DNA of 64,000 bases from Actinocatenispora comari (GTDB taxonomy: Bacteria; Actinomycetota; Actinomycetes; Mycobacteriales; Micromonosporaceae). Position numbers and translations under genes: made by a program. Position 1 is the first letter of the stretch. Each line of letters begins with the position of its first letter. Shown here piece after piece: positions 44,110 through 52,202 of the stretch. The stretch is taken from the NCBI RefSeq assembly GCF_017312725.1, contig NZ_BOPO01000006.1, positions 1 to 64,000 on the forward strand. Reading direction: 5' to 3'. The notes beneath the pieces are model-generated. The model did not search any database. It saw only the letters and a program-made list of their open reading frames with translations, and was not told where the DNA came from.

Positions 44110-44634
44110 ATGCGACGCAGCCCGGCCATCGCGGTCGTCGCGGCACTGCTGGTCACTGCCACCGCCTGCGGCAACGGCCAGAACGAGGCGCCGAGCGGCG
44201 ACAGCAGCACGGCCCAGCACCCACGATCCTCGGCATCAGCGTCGCCGGTGATTCGGACGGTCACGGTTCCGGGCCTCGGGCGGGTGTTGGCCAACAACGA
44301 GGGCTTCGTGCTGTACATGTTCCCGCCGGACAAGCAGGCCAAGGTCACCTGTACCGGTCCGTGCGCCGGTACTTGGCCCCCGGCGCTGGTACCGGCGGGG
44401 GCCAACCCCCGCGCCGCCGGAGGCGTGCGAACCGCATTGCTGGGTACGGTCGCGCAGCCGGGCTCCGACGCCAGAGTCATCACCTACAACCGTTGGCCGC
44501 TCTACACCTACGTCGCCGACCTGAAGCCGCGCACTGCTCTCGGTCAGGCACTGGATCTCAACGGCGGCTACTGGTATGTCCTACGCAGCTCCGGAGAGAT
44601 CGTCAGGACCGCTGCCAGCCCCGCGGGGCGGTGA
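44110..44634 (+). CDS. Secreted lipoprotein with PF03640-type repeats
   Basis: The 174-residue protein has a lipoprotein signal (AIAVVAALLVTATAC) and two copies of the unit known as 'secreted repeat of unknown function': GFVLYMFPPDKQAKVTCTGP with CAGTWPPALV, and RWPLYTYVADLKPRTALGQA with LNGGYWYVL. Such lipoproteins are common in Actinobacteria and are often next to redox or heme-associated genes; the function is unknown. The start is the ATG behind GGAAAGGAAGCC; the longer open frame upstream has poor composition. The hemerythrin gene follows after four bases, so they are co-transcribed. Confidence 0.8.
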   Translation: MRRSPAIAVVAALLVTATACGNGQNEAPSGDSSTAQHPRSSASASPVIRTVTVPGLGRVLANNEGFVLYMFPPDKQAKVTCTGPCAGTWPPALVPAGANPRAAGGVRTALLGTVAQPGSDARVITYNRWPLYTYVADLKPRTALGQALDLNGGYWYVLRSSGEIVRTAASPAGR

Positions 44635-44638
44635 ACCA

Positions 44639-45373
44639 ATGACCGACGATCCACAGCCGGAGAAGCGCTCCACCCGCCGAGCGTTACTGATTACCGGTGT
44701 GGGGGCCGCGGGAGTGCTGGCCGGCGCCGCCGGAACCAAGGTGGTCGATGCGCGCACCCACCCTGGCGCAGCCACTGCGCCAGCAGACGCGACGCTGCCG
44801 CCCTCCGAAGACCTGATGCGCGAGCACGGTGTCCTGAAACGGGTCCTGTTGATCTACCGCGCGATGGACGACCAGATCGCGGCAGGTCACCGGCCACCGG
44901 CCGACGCGCTGGCCGACGCGGCGAAGCTCATCCATGACTTCATCGAAGGATTCCACGAAGGGCTGGAAGAGGCCTACGTCTTTCCCCGGCTGCAGGCCGC
45001 CGGGCGGCACGTCGACACGGTACGAACGCTGCTGACCCAACATGCGGCCGGCCGGCGCATCACTCAACGGGTGCTGCAGTCTGCCACCACGGCGAAGTTG
45101 CGCTCCGCAGCCGCTCGGCAGGCGACGCGACGCGACCTGGCGTCCTTCGTGCGCATGTACGAACCGCACGAAGCCCGGGAAGACACCGTCATCTTCCCCA
45201 CCTTCCGTGCCATCACCCCGGCGGCACAGTTCGTCAGGCTCGGCGAGCAGTTCGCCAACATGGAGGCGGACCGGTTCGGTACCAACAGTTTCACCGACAT
45301 GGTGACCACCGTCGCCCAGATCGAGCGCAGTCTCGGCATCGACAACCTGGCGGACTTCACCCCCGCGGGCTGA
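44639..45373 (+). CDS. Hemerythrin-like HHE-domain protein with Tat-type signal
   Basis: The 244-residue protein has an N-terminal RRALLITGVGAAGVLAGAAG segment (twin-arginine-like signal or anchor) and an HHE four-helix bundle: REHGVLKRVL, FHEGLEEAYVFPRL, LLTQHAAGRRI and YEPHEAREDTVIFPTFR supply histidine and glutamate ligands for a di-iron site. It probably binds oxygen, nitric oxide or iron outside the membrane. It sits between a PF03640 lipoprotein and the PepSY gene, beside iron-uptake genes. The ATG at 44639 has GGCGGTGAACC upstream. A near-identical 3' fragment lies at 37590-37774. Confidence 0.8.
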   Translation: MTDDPQPEKRSTRRALLITGVGAAGVLAGAAGTKVVDARTHPGAATAPADATLPPSEDLMREHGVLKRVLLIYRAMDDQIAAGHRPPADALADAAKLIHDFIEGFHEGLEEAYVFPRLQAAGRHVDTVRTLLTQHAAGRRITQRVLQSATTAKLRSAAARQATRRDLASFVRMYEPHEAREDTVIFPTFRAITPAAQFVRLGEQFANMEADRFGTNSFTDMVTTVAQIERSLGIDNLADFTPAG

Positions 45374-45566
45374 GCGTGAGCGGCACCGCACGCGCCCGGC
45401 CCGCCGTGGCCAAGGTCGGCGCGCAGGCTGGTGGACGCGGGGCTTGCGAGGCGCCGGTCGGTCGCCCGGCGCGGCCGGGTCGAATCGAGCACCGGCCCCC
45501 TGCCGGACGCCGTCTCGGGGCCGTTCGCCGCCCGAACGGGCCGGCCAGCGACGGTCCCGATGCCGG

Positions 45567-46140
45567 TCACAGCATGACGACGAGCATTGTCGCCATGCCC
45601 AGACTCATCGCCGCATGGCATCCGGTCCGGGCAATCGGCTGCCACGGCGCGGTCAAGTGACCCCCGCGTTCGGCGCCGTCGCGTCGCGTACCTGATCGAT
45701 GTTCCAGGTGCTCCAGTGCAGGGTGCCCACGACAAGGCACGACGCCGCGGCGATGCCGGTCAGCAGAATGTCGGTGGGCGGCCGCCGGCATCGCCCGGGG
45801 CCCGGCATCGACCTCCCGGGCATCCCCGGCATCGTCGTGGTACCAGCCGATCTGGCACCCATCGACAGCGGCATCGCGACCACCATCCAGACCATCGCGA
45901 GCATCATCAGCGCGTGGTGCGCCAGTCCGGTGCGGCCGTGCCCGACCGGCGGCGCAACAGTTGCACCGCGAAGAACACCGCGCCGGCACCGAACACCGCG
46001 CACTCCAGCGGCCGGGGAACCCGCATCCCATCTCCATGGCCAGAGCATCGCGACCATGCCGAGCGCCATGACCGCATGCCAGCCGGCGGCGACCCGATGC
46101 AGTACGGCGGGCGGCGCCCCGCCCGTGCCGGCGCAGCATC
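45567..46140 (-). pseudogene. DUF5134-like membrane protein, multiply frameshifted
   Basis: Pieces of one membrane protein appear in order on the minus strand but in different frames: GWHAVMALGMVAMLWPWRW; then MRVPRPLECAVFGAGAVFF and AVQLLRRRSGTAAPDW; then HHALMMLAMVWMVVAMPLSM with TDILLTGIAAASCLVVGTLH; and finally WQPIARTGCHAAMSLGMATM. High third-position GC follows the pieces, so at least three indels broke the gene. The histidine/methionine-rich WH..M pattern suits a copper- or heme-associated DUF5134-type protein. It lies between the hemerythrin and PepSY genes. Confidence 0.5.
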
Positions 46141-46208
46141 ACAGCAGGCAGTCCCCGCCGGTACCGGCGAACACGACCGTCACGTCCACACCAGGGCCGA
46201 TGACGCGA

Positions 46209-47570
46209 TCACCGCGTCACCGCCAGCCGTCGCGCCCGCCAGCCGAACACCAGATCCACCGCCACGAATGCGGCGAGGCTGACCCCCAACTCCGGTACCA
46301 GCCAGCCCACCACCGCGGCGGTCACCACCAGCGGCGCGAGCACGCGGGACGAGGCCCGCCGCCAGGCACCGCGTGCCGGGCGTCTGCCCCAGCCGCCGCA
46401 CGGCCGGCGCAGCCACCACATCCGGTACCCGAGCGCGATCAGGGCGATCAACACGACCGCCAGTACCGCCAACGCGATCTGGTTGACCAGCCCGAACAGC
46501 AGCCCCATGTGCGCGTCGATGCCCCAGCGGGCGAGTTTCGCGGCCACCGGCCAGTCGGCGAACCGCTGTACCGAGGTGACCCGGCCGGTCGCCGGATCGA
46601 TCGCGGCGGCGTCCTGTCGCTCCGGCCAGGAGCGCTGGACCTGCTGGACCACGTACGCCTGGCCGGGCCCGGCGGGAAGATCGATCTCCACCGGCCCGCC
46701 GACTCCGCGGTCCGCCGCCGCGGCCAGCGCCCGATCCACACCCACATCCCGGTGACCTGACGGCGGCACCGCGCTGGACACCGACGGCGTCGACCATCCC
46801 CACGCGCCTCGAATCGCGGAGATGTGGCCACCGGCGAAGTGCGACCAGGTCAGCCCAGTCGCCGACAGGAACAGCAAACCCGCCGCGACCCACAGCCCGA
46901 GCGCCCCGTGCCACGACATCACCCGCGAGCGCCCGGCCCGCCGGATCCGCGGCAGCAGCCGGCGCAGGATCCGCGCCGTCCGTCGCCGGCCGCTGAGCCA
47001 TAGCACCAGTCCGCCAAGTACCACGATCCACAGCCAGCTCGCCGCCAACTCGCTGTACATCCGGCCGACCGTGCCGAGATGCAGCGTGCGGTGCATGGTG
47101 TCGAACCAGGCCCGCAGCGGCAGCCACTCCCCGAACGTGTCCTCCGCGCCCAGCACCCGCCCGGTGTGCGGATCGACGAACACCGTGCGGCTGTACCCGT
47201 CCGGCAGGCCTCGCACCGACATGATCACTCGGGTACTGGCGGTCGCGGTCGCAGCCGGACGGATCGCGGTGACCCTGCCCTCCGGATGCGCCGCGTGCGT
47301 CGCGGCCACCTGGGCGGTCACCGGTACCCGGTCCGCGCGAGCCGGCACCGTCAGCTCGTGGCGGTACACGACCCGTTCGACCTGCGGCATCGTGGTGTAC
47401 GCCAGCCCGGTCAGCGCCGCGATCACCAGGAACGGCGCGACGAACACCCCGGCGTAGAAGTGGATCCGCAGCACCAGCGGCCGTACTGCCGCCCAACTGG
47501 TCGCGCCGGACCCGGGCGGTGCAGTCGATGTCGGTTGCTGCGTGCTCACCGCTACGCTGCCGACGGCCAT
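46209..47570 (-). CDS. PepSY-associated transmembrane protein (iron/siderophore reductase-like)
   Basis: The 453-residue protein has four main membrane segments in the PepSY_TM pattern: RIHFYAGVFVAPFLVIAALT near the N-terminus, WLWIVVLGGLVLWLSG, SWHGALGLWVAAGLLFLSAT, and late helices around AVLAVVLIALIALGY. Extracytoplasmic PepSY-like domains lie between them (DPHTGRVLGAEDTFGEWLPL; DPATGRVTSVQRFADWPVAA). Family members with conserved H residues (RIHF, TMHRTLHLG, SWHG, DAHMG) act in heme-linked or siderophore-linked metal reduction. The start follows GGAAGGAACCGCCC. A deleted copy exists at 37817-38278. Confidence 0.85.
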   Translation of the reverse strand: MAVGSVAVSTQQPTSTAPPGSGATSWAAVRPLVLRIHFYAGVFVAPFLVIAALTGLAYTTMPQVERVVYRHELTVPARADRVPVTAQVAATHAAHPEGRVTAIRPAATATASTRVIMSVRGLPDGYSRTVFVDPHTGRVLGAEDTFGEWLPLRAWFDTMHRTLHLGTVGRMYSELAASWLWIVVLGGLVLWLSGRRRTARILRRLLPRIRRAGRSRVMSWHGALGLWVAAGLLFLSATGLTWSHFAGGHISAIRGAWGWSTPSVSSAVPPSGHRDVGVDRALAAAADRGVGGPVEIDLPAGPGQAYVVQQVQRSWPERQDAAAIDPATGRVTSVQRFADWPVAAKLARWGIDAHMGLLFGLVNQIALAVLAVVLIALIALGYRMWWLRRPCGGWGRRPARGAWRRASSRVLAPLVVTAAVVGWLVPELGVSLAAFVAVDLVFGWRARRLAVTR

Positions 47571-47870
47571 GGGCGGTTCCTTCCGACGCCGGGAACACCG
47601 ATCGACGCGGCCACGCCGGAACCGCCGTGCCGGTCAACCTGTCGTTCTCCCAGTCGCGCTGGCCCCGGTCGCAGTTCCCGCCCGATCGATACCCGACCGG
47701 CCGCGGCGGTACCCCGGCCGGCTGCCTCGGCGGGTGCTCACCGGGGCGGGCAGGCAGCCGTGATCGACACCGCCGCGCCGGCGCGGTACCCGACGGCGGC
47801 ACCGCGCGGTCGGTCTCGCTGCAGGATCGAGCCTCGACTGCCATCAGTAGTCATATGTTCACTGGTTGAT

Positions 47871-47904
47871 TTGACGGTCGTGTCGGAAACGATTACTAAT
47901 TTCA
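47871..47904 (+). promoter_or_regulatory. Promoter with overlapping Zur-like box
   Basis: TTGACG (47871-47876) and TACTAA (47894-47899) are 17 bases apart, a good promoter for the ATPase gene at 47941. A Zur-like box at 47884-47904 (core AAACGATTACTAATTTC) matches 15 of 21 positions of the actinobacterial consensus built around AAAATGATTATCATTTT and covers the -10 element. Confidence 0.5.
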
Positions 47905-47940
47905 TCTACGACCCGACGAACCAATCAGAGGTGCCCTTTC

Positions 47941-48939
47941 GTGAAGATTGCTCTCGTAGGCAAGGGCGGCAGCGGCAAGACCACGCTGTCGGCGTTGCTC
48001 GCCCGGCACGCGGCCGCAGCCGGCGCACCCGTGCTCGCCATCGACGCCGACATCAACCAACACCTGGCGGTGGCGCTGGGTCTCAGCGACGACGAGGCGG
48101 CGCTGCTCCCGACGCTCGGCGACCGGCTTCCCGACATCAAGGAGTACCTGCGGGGAGACAACCCGCGCATCCGGTCTGCGGGCGAGATGGTCAAGACCAC
48201 CCCGCCCGGACGCGGCTCCCGGCTGCTTCGCGTCGTCGAGGACAGCCCACTGCACGCGGCGCTGTGCCGCGACGCCGGCGGGGTGCGGCTGATGGTGACC
48301 GGGCCGTTCGGCGTGGAAAGCCTCGGCGTGGCGTGCTACCACTCCAAGGTCGGGGCGGTCGAGCTGCTGCTCAACCATCTCGTGGACGGTCCTGGCGAGT
48401 ACGTCGTGGTGGACATGACCGCCGGCGCCGACGCGTTCGCATCCGGCTTGTTCACGAGGTTCGACCGAACGTTCGTGGTCTGCGAACCGACCCGGCGCTC
48501 CGTCGGCGTCTATCGGCAGTACGCGGACTACGCCCGCGACTACGGCGTCCGGCTCTCCGTGGTCGGCAACAAGGTCGAGGACGACACCGACGCACAGTTC
48601 CTGCGCGACCAGGTGGGCGCCGACCTGATCGGTCTGGTCGGCCGGTCCGGCTACGTGCGGGCGGCGGAACGCGGCTCGATCGGGCCGCTCTCGTCGCTGG
48701 AGCCCGCCACCGCGGCGGTGCTGGACACGATGATCGCCGCCGTCGACGCCAGCCCGCGCGACTGGCAGTCGTACACCCGGTGGGCCGTCGAGTTCCACCT
48801 GCGCAACGCCGCCGCCTGGGCGAACGATCGCACCGGGGTCGACCTGGCCGCCCAGGTCGATCCGGACTTCACGCTCGGCCCGGCCGCGCTGCTCGACAAC
48901 CCGCCGGCCGAGTCCGCGCAGCTGACCGCGCTGCGCTGA
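47941..48939 (+). CDS. CooC/MinD-type P-loop ATPase
   Basis: The 332-residue protein opens KIALVGKGGSGKTTLSALLA, the deviant Walker A of SIMIBI ATPases, followed by AIDADINQHLAVALG (switch I) and YVVVDMTAGADAFASG (switch II), and a guanine/adenine-region VVGNKVEDD. Relatives such as CooC insert metal into enzymes or act as maturation ATPases. The start is GTG behind AGAGGTG. It is first in a probable three-gene operon with an SCO5389-family protein and a luciferase-like protein; a Zur-like box overlaps its promoter, so a zinc-linked role is possible but unproven. Confidence 0.8.
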   Translation: MKIALVGKGGSGKTTLSALLARHAAAAGAPVLAIDADINQHLAVALGLSDDEAALLPTLGDRLPDIKEYLRGDNPRIRSAGEMVKTTPPGRGSRLLRVVEDSPLHAALCRDAGGVRLMVTGPFGVESLGVACYHSKVGAVELLLNHLVDGPGEYVVVDMTAGADAFASGLFTRFDRTFVVCEPTRRSVGVYRQYADYARDYGVRLSVVGNKVEDDTDAQFLRDQVGADLIGLVGRSGYVRAAERGSIGPLSSLEPATAAVLDTMIAAVDASPRDWQSYTRWAVEFHLRNAAAWANDRTGVDLAAQVDPDFTLGPAALLDNPPAESAQLTALR

Positions 48940-48986
48940 ACCGATCTCCGGCCACCCGGCCGGACTCACCACCGAGGAGAAGACCC

Positions 48987-49379
48987 ATGTCCCTGGACGT
49001 ATCCCCCGAACTGCTGGCGCGCGCGGAGAGCGGGGAGGTGTCGGACGCCGAGTTCGTCGAGTGCGTGCGCACCTCGTTGCCGTACGCGTGGGACACGATC
49101 AGCACGGTGGTCGGCGAGCTGAAGGCCGGTACCGCCGAGTTCGCCGACAACACCACCCCGCCGCCCAGCGAGGCCGACCGCGGTCAGCTGTTGCGGGCGC
49201 TGGCGTCCAACGCGATCCGCGGCGGTCTGGAGCGCCACTTCGGGGTCACGCTGGCGTTCCAGAACTGCCACCGCGTCGCGGCGTTCCAGCCCGCCGCGGT
49301 CGACAGCGACCGGTACCGCGCGTTCATCTCCCCGCGCGGCCAGCTGCTCAACCAGTCCCCTGAATTGCGGGACTGCTGA
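48987..49379 (+). CDS. SCO5389-family protein
   Basis: The 130-residue protein (MSLDVSPELLARAESGEVSD..., FVECVRTSLPYAWDTISTVV..., ADNTTPPPSEADRGQLLRAL..., NQSPELRDC at the end) matches my memory of the conserved actinobacterial family named after Streptomyces coelicolor SCO5389, whose function is not established. It is small, soluble and helical, with two conserved cysteines near the C-terminus (FQNCHRVA and the terminal RDC). It lies 47 bases after the ATPase gene and four bases before the luciferase-like gene, so all three are probably one transcript. The start follows GAGGAGAAGACCC. Confidence 0.75.
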   Translation: MSLDVSPELLARAESGEVSDAEFVECVRTSLPYAWDTISTVVGELKAGTAEFADNTTPPPSEADRGQLLRALASNAIRGGLERHFGVTLAFQNCHRVAAFQPAAVDSDRYRAFISPRGQLLNQSPELRDC

Positions 49380-49383
49380 GTCC

Positions 49384-50484
49384 GTGACCACATCGACCGG
49401 CGCGCGGGGCGGCCGGACCGCCCCGCGCACCACCCGACCCGCCAACCTGCCGTCCGAGAGCACGCTGCCTCAGCGCGCAGCGATGGATGTCTTCCTGGTG
49501 GCCGGCGCCATCGCCGGGCAGTCACCGGAGCAAGCGGTACGCCGAGCGCTCGACCACGGTGTCGCCGCGGAGCGGGCCGGCTTCGACGGGGCCTGGATCG
49601 CCGAACACCACTTCATCCGGTACGGCGGCTGCCCGTCCGCGATCGCGTTCGCCGGTCACCTGCTCGGACGCACCGCGCGGATCACCGTGGGTACCGCCGC
49701 CTGCGTGTTGTCCACCCGGCACCCGGTCGCGCTCGCCGAGGAGGCCATCCTGCTCGACACCCTGTCGGACGGGCGTTTCCGGCTCGGCGTGGCCCGCGGC
49801 GGGCCGTGGGTCGATCTGGAGGTGTTCGGCAGCAGCCTGGAACGACTCGAACACGGCTTCCCTGAGTCCCTGGATCTGCTGACGCGCTGGTTGTCCGGCG
49901 CCGAGCGCATCGCCGGAACCGGACCGCTGTTCGGGTTCCGTGAGGTCACCGTGGTACCGCGGGCCCACCGCCCGGTCCCGGTCCTGGTCGCGGCCACCTC
50001 ATCTGCCACCGTCGCGGTGGCCGCGGCACGCGGACTGCCGCTGCTGCTGGGCCTGCACGCGACCGACGCGGAGAAGGTCACCATGCTGGACCGGTACGCC
50101 GAGATCGCGGCCGCCCACGGTCACGCCCCGGAGACGATCCCGCACGCCAGCGCGCACCTGGCGCAGGTGGCCGGCAGCCGACGCGAAGCCGCCGCCCTGC
50201 TGCGCAGCACCATGCCCGCCTGGCTGGCCACTACCGGCGACTACGTCCGCATCGACGGGCGCCCGCCGTCCCATCGTGACCAAGCCGCCTATCTGGACAT
50301 GTTGCTGTCGAGCCATCCGATCGGGAGCCCCGCCGAGTGCGCCGACCGGCTCGCCGCCACCGTCGCCGCCACCGGCGTGCACCGGGTCCTGCTGCTCGCC
50401 GAGGCCGCCGGCGACCCGCACCGGGTGCGGGACAACATCGACCGGCTCGCCTGCGAGGTGGCGCCGGCAGCTCTCGACCGCTGA
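49384..50484 (+). CDS. LLM-class flavin-dependent oxidoreductase (luciferase-like)
   Basis: The 366-residue TIM-barrel protein of the bacterial luciferase family shows AAERAGFDGAWIAEHHF, TARITVGTAACVLSTRHPVA, LAEEAILLDTLSDGRFRLGV with ARGGPW (flavin/F420-binding region) and VPVLVAATSSATVAVAAARG. Members use FMN or F420 to oxidise small substrates. GTG at 49384 lies four bases after the SCO5389 stop; a later ATG (MDVFLVAGAIAG) near 49486 is another possible start, because the first 33 residues are low-complexity. It is the third gene of the trio. Confidence 0.85.
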   Translation: MTTSTGARGGRTAPRTTRPANLPSESTLPQRAAMDVFLVAGAIAGQSPEQAVRRALDHGVAAERAGFDGAWIAEHHFIRYGGCPSAIAFAGHLLGRTARITVGTAACVLSTRHPVALAEEAILLDTLSDGRFRLGVARGGPWVDLEVFGSSLERLEHGFPESLDLLTRWLSGAERIAGTGPLFGFREVTVVPRAHRPVPVLVAATSSATVAVAAARGLPLLLGLHATDAEKVTMLDRYAEIAAAHGHAPETIPHASAHLAQVAGSRREAAALLRSTMPAWLATTGDYVRIDGRPPSHRDQAAYLDMLLSSHPIGSPAECADRLAATVAATGVHRVLLLAEAAGDPHRVRDNIDRLACEVAPAALDR

Positions 50485-50522
50485 GACACACGCGCGGGCC
50501 GACCACGGCGCACCGGCGCGGA

Positions 50523-51200
50523 TCACTCGTACGGCTGGCTCGGTGCAGCGACCCGGCGGTACGACAGCACGTCGAGGTACGGGATCCGATTGGTGTTGAG
50601 GGGATCGGCGTCGGTGTGAGAGTCGTAGCGGCCGATCACCGACAGCCAGGCGTCGGCGGCGAGGTCGGCGGGGATGCGCCCGGCCATGCGTACCTTGACC
50701 GGCCGGGCATCGGCGGCGCAGCAGGTGATGACCATCCGGGTCAGGTACTCCTGGCCCGGGGCGCCGCGGGTCACGAACCCGGTCAGGAGTACCCGCCGGG
50801 TCCGCAGCGTCGAGCCGTGCCCGTACAGGGCGCGGGCCGCGTAGTCGGTGAGGGTCAGCGGCGCCGGGTCGGTGCTGGGCAGCGGCGCGAACCGGCCGGT
50901 CGGCCGGGAGACCGCGGTGCCGGACCTGGCCGCCCCGAACGTGTCGACCGTCGGCGGCGGCGCCACCAGGATCAGCAGTATCGGCACCAGCAGCAGCCAG
51001 CCGACCGGCCCACCGTGCGCGTGATCGCGGCGGATCCGGGCGAACGAGCCCGCACCCACCGCGATCAGCACCACGCCGCTGCACACCAGCAGCGGCGCCA
51101 TCGCCGGCCGCACGTAACGCAGGTATCCGCCGGTGGCGACCAGCTTGATCAGCGTTCCGCCGACGAGCAGCAGCAGTACCGCCTCGACGTGCCGCCTCAC
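50523..51200 (-). CDS. TIGR03943-family membrane protein
   Basis: The 225-residue protein has two N-terminal membrane helices (VEAVLLLLVGGTLIKLVATG; MAPLLVCSGVVLIAVGAGSF), a third at GWLLLVPILLILVAPP, and an extracytoplasmic domain with LTGFVTRGAPGQEYLTRMVI and TCCAADARPVKVRM. This is the pattern of TIGR03943 proteins, found next to YraQ-type permeases. The start is GTG at 51200, overlapping the permease stop by four bases (GTGA). The conserved CC and aspartate suggest metal or thiol chemistry outside the membrane. The pair may move a metal or metal complex; the substrate is unknown. Confidence 0.8.
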   Translation of the reverse strand: MRRHVEAVLLLLVGGTLIKLVATGGYLRYVRPAMAPLLVCSGVVLIAVGAGSFARIRRDHAHGGPVGWLLLVPILLILVAPPPTVDTFGAARSGTAVSRPTGRFAPLPSTDPAPLTLTDYAARALYGHGSTLRTRRVLLTGFVTRGAPGQEYLTRMVITCCAADARPVKVRMAGRIPADLAADAWLSVIGRYDSHTDADPLNTNRIPYLDVLSYRRVAAPSQPYE

Positions 51201-52180
51201 AGCAGCACCGAACCGAGCACCGCACCGGTGGCGGCCGCAACCACGAAGGTGGCTGGCGCGAACCGCACCGCGAACCGGCGGCCGAACGTCCCTGCCTGCA
51301 TCGCGAACAGCTTGACGTCTACCAGCGGTCCGACGACGAGGAACACCAGCCGTGCGGTGAGCGAGAACTGGGTCATCGCCGCCGCGACGAACGCGTCGGC
51401 CTGCGAGCACACCGACAGGACCGCGGCGAGCACGGCTAGCGCCAGTACCGACAGCACCTGGTGGCCGGCGACGACGCCGAGCGCGCGGGGCGGTACCACT
51501 GTGTCGAGGACCGCGACGCTGGCCGCCCCGATCACCAGGAACCCGCCGGACTGGACCAGATCGTGCCGGCACTCAGCGACGAAGACCCGCACCCGGGCCC
51601 GGTCCTCGGCGCCGGCGCGGGGAATCCGAAGCAGGTCGCCGCGGCCGAACCGGAGCCACAGCCAGCCCATGATGCAGGCCGCGAGCAGGCTCGCGACGAA
51701 CCGACCGACGACCATCATCGGGTGCCCGGGGAAGGCCACCGCCGTGGCCACCAAGACGACCGGGTTGATCGCCGGTGCGGCCAGCAGGAAAGCCAACGCG
51801 GCGGCGGGCGGCACGCCGCGCCGCAGCAGCGCGGAGGTCACCGGCACCGAACCGCATTCGCAGCCGGGCAGGACGATCCCGGCGGCGCCGGCGATCGGTA
51901 CGCTCACCACCGGCGCGCGCGGCAGTAGCCGGGCGAACGCGGATGCGGGTACGTAGGCGGTGATGGCGGCCGAGATCACGGTACCCAGGACCAGGAACGG
52001 CAACGCCTGCACCACGGTCGACACGAAGATCGTGGTCCCCGCCACCAGCCGGGCCGGCAACCGGACATCCGGCAGGACGAACCGGACGGCCACCGCGGCG
52101 ACCAGGACCGCGGCCAGCACGTACATCGGGGCCGGCCGCCGGCGCGGCTGGTGCGCGGAGTGTTCGATCACCTCTGCCAC
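51197..52180 (-). CDS. YraQ/DUF318-type permease
   Basis: The 327-residue protein has about eight membrane helices in two halves. The motif GIVLPGCECGSVPVTSALLR with RGVPPAAALAFLLAAPAINP in the first half and SVCSQADAFVAAAMTQFSLT in the second are the hallmarks of the permease family that includes ArsP-like proteins; the conserved cysteines may bind metal or arsenic compounds. It is co-transcribed with the TIGR03943 gene. The start at GTG 52180 leaves only 22 bases to the opposite start at 52203, so one of the two starts may lie further inside. Confidence 0.8.
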   Translation of the reverse strand: MAEVIEHSAHQPRRRPAPMYVLAAVLVAAVAVRFVLPDVRLPARLVAGTTIFVSTVVQALPFLVLGTVISAAITAYVPASAFARLLPRAPVVSVPIAGAAGIVLPGCECGSVPVTSALLRRGVPPAAALAFLLAAPAINPVVLVATAVAFPGHPMMVVGRFVASLLAACIMGWLWLRFGRGDLLRIPRAGAEDRARVRVFVAECRHDLVQSGGFLVIGAASVAVLDTVVPPRALGVVAGHQVLSVLALAVLAAVLSVCSQADAFVAAAMTQFSLTARLVFLVVGPLVDVKLFAMQAGTFGRRFAVRFAPATFVVAAATGAVLGSVLL

Positions 52181-52202
52181 CCGGCTAACCTACGCTGGCC
52201 GG

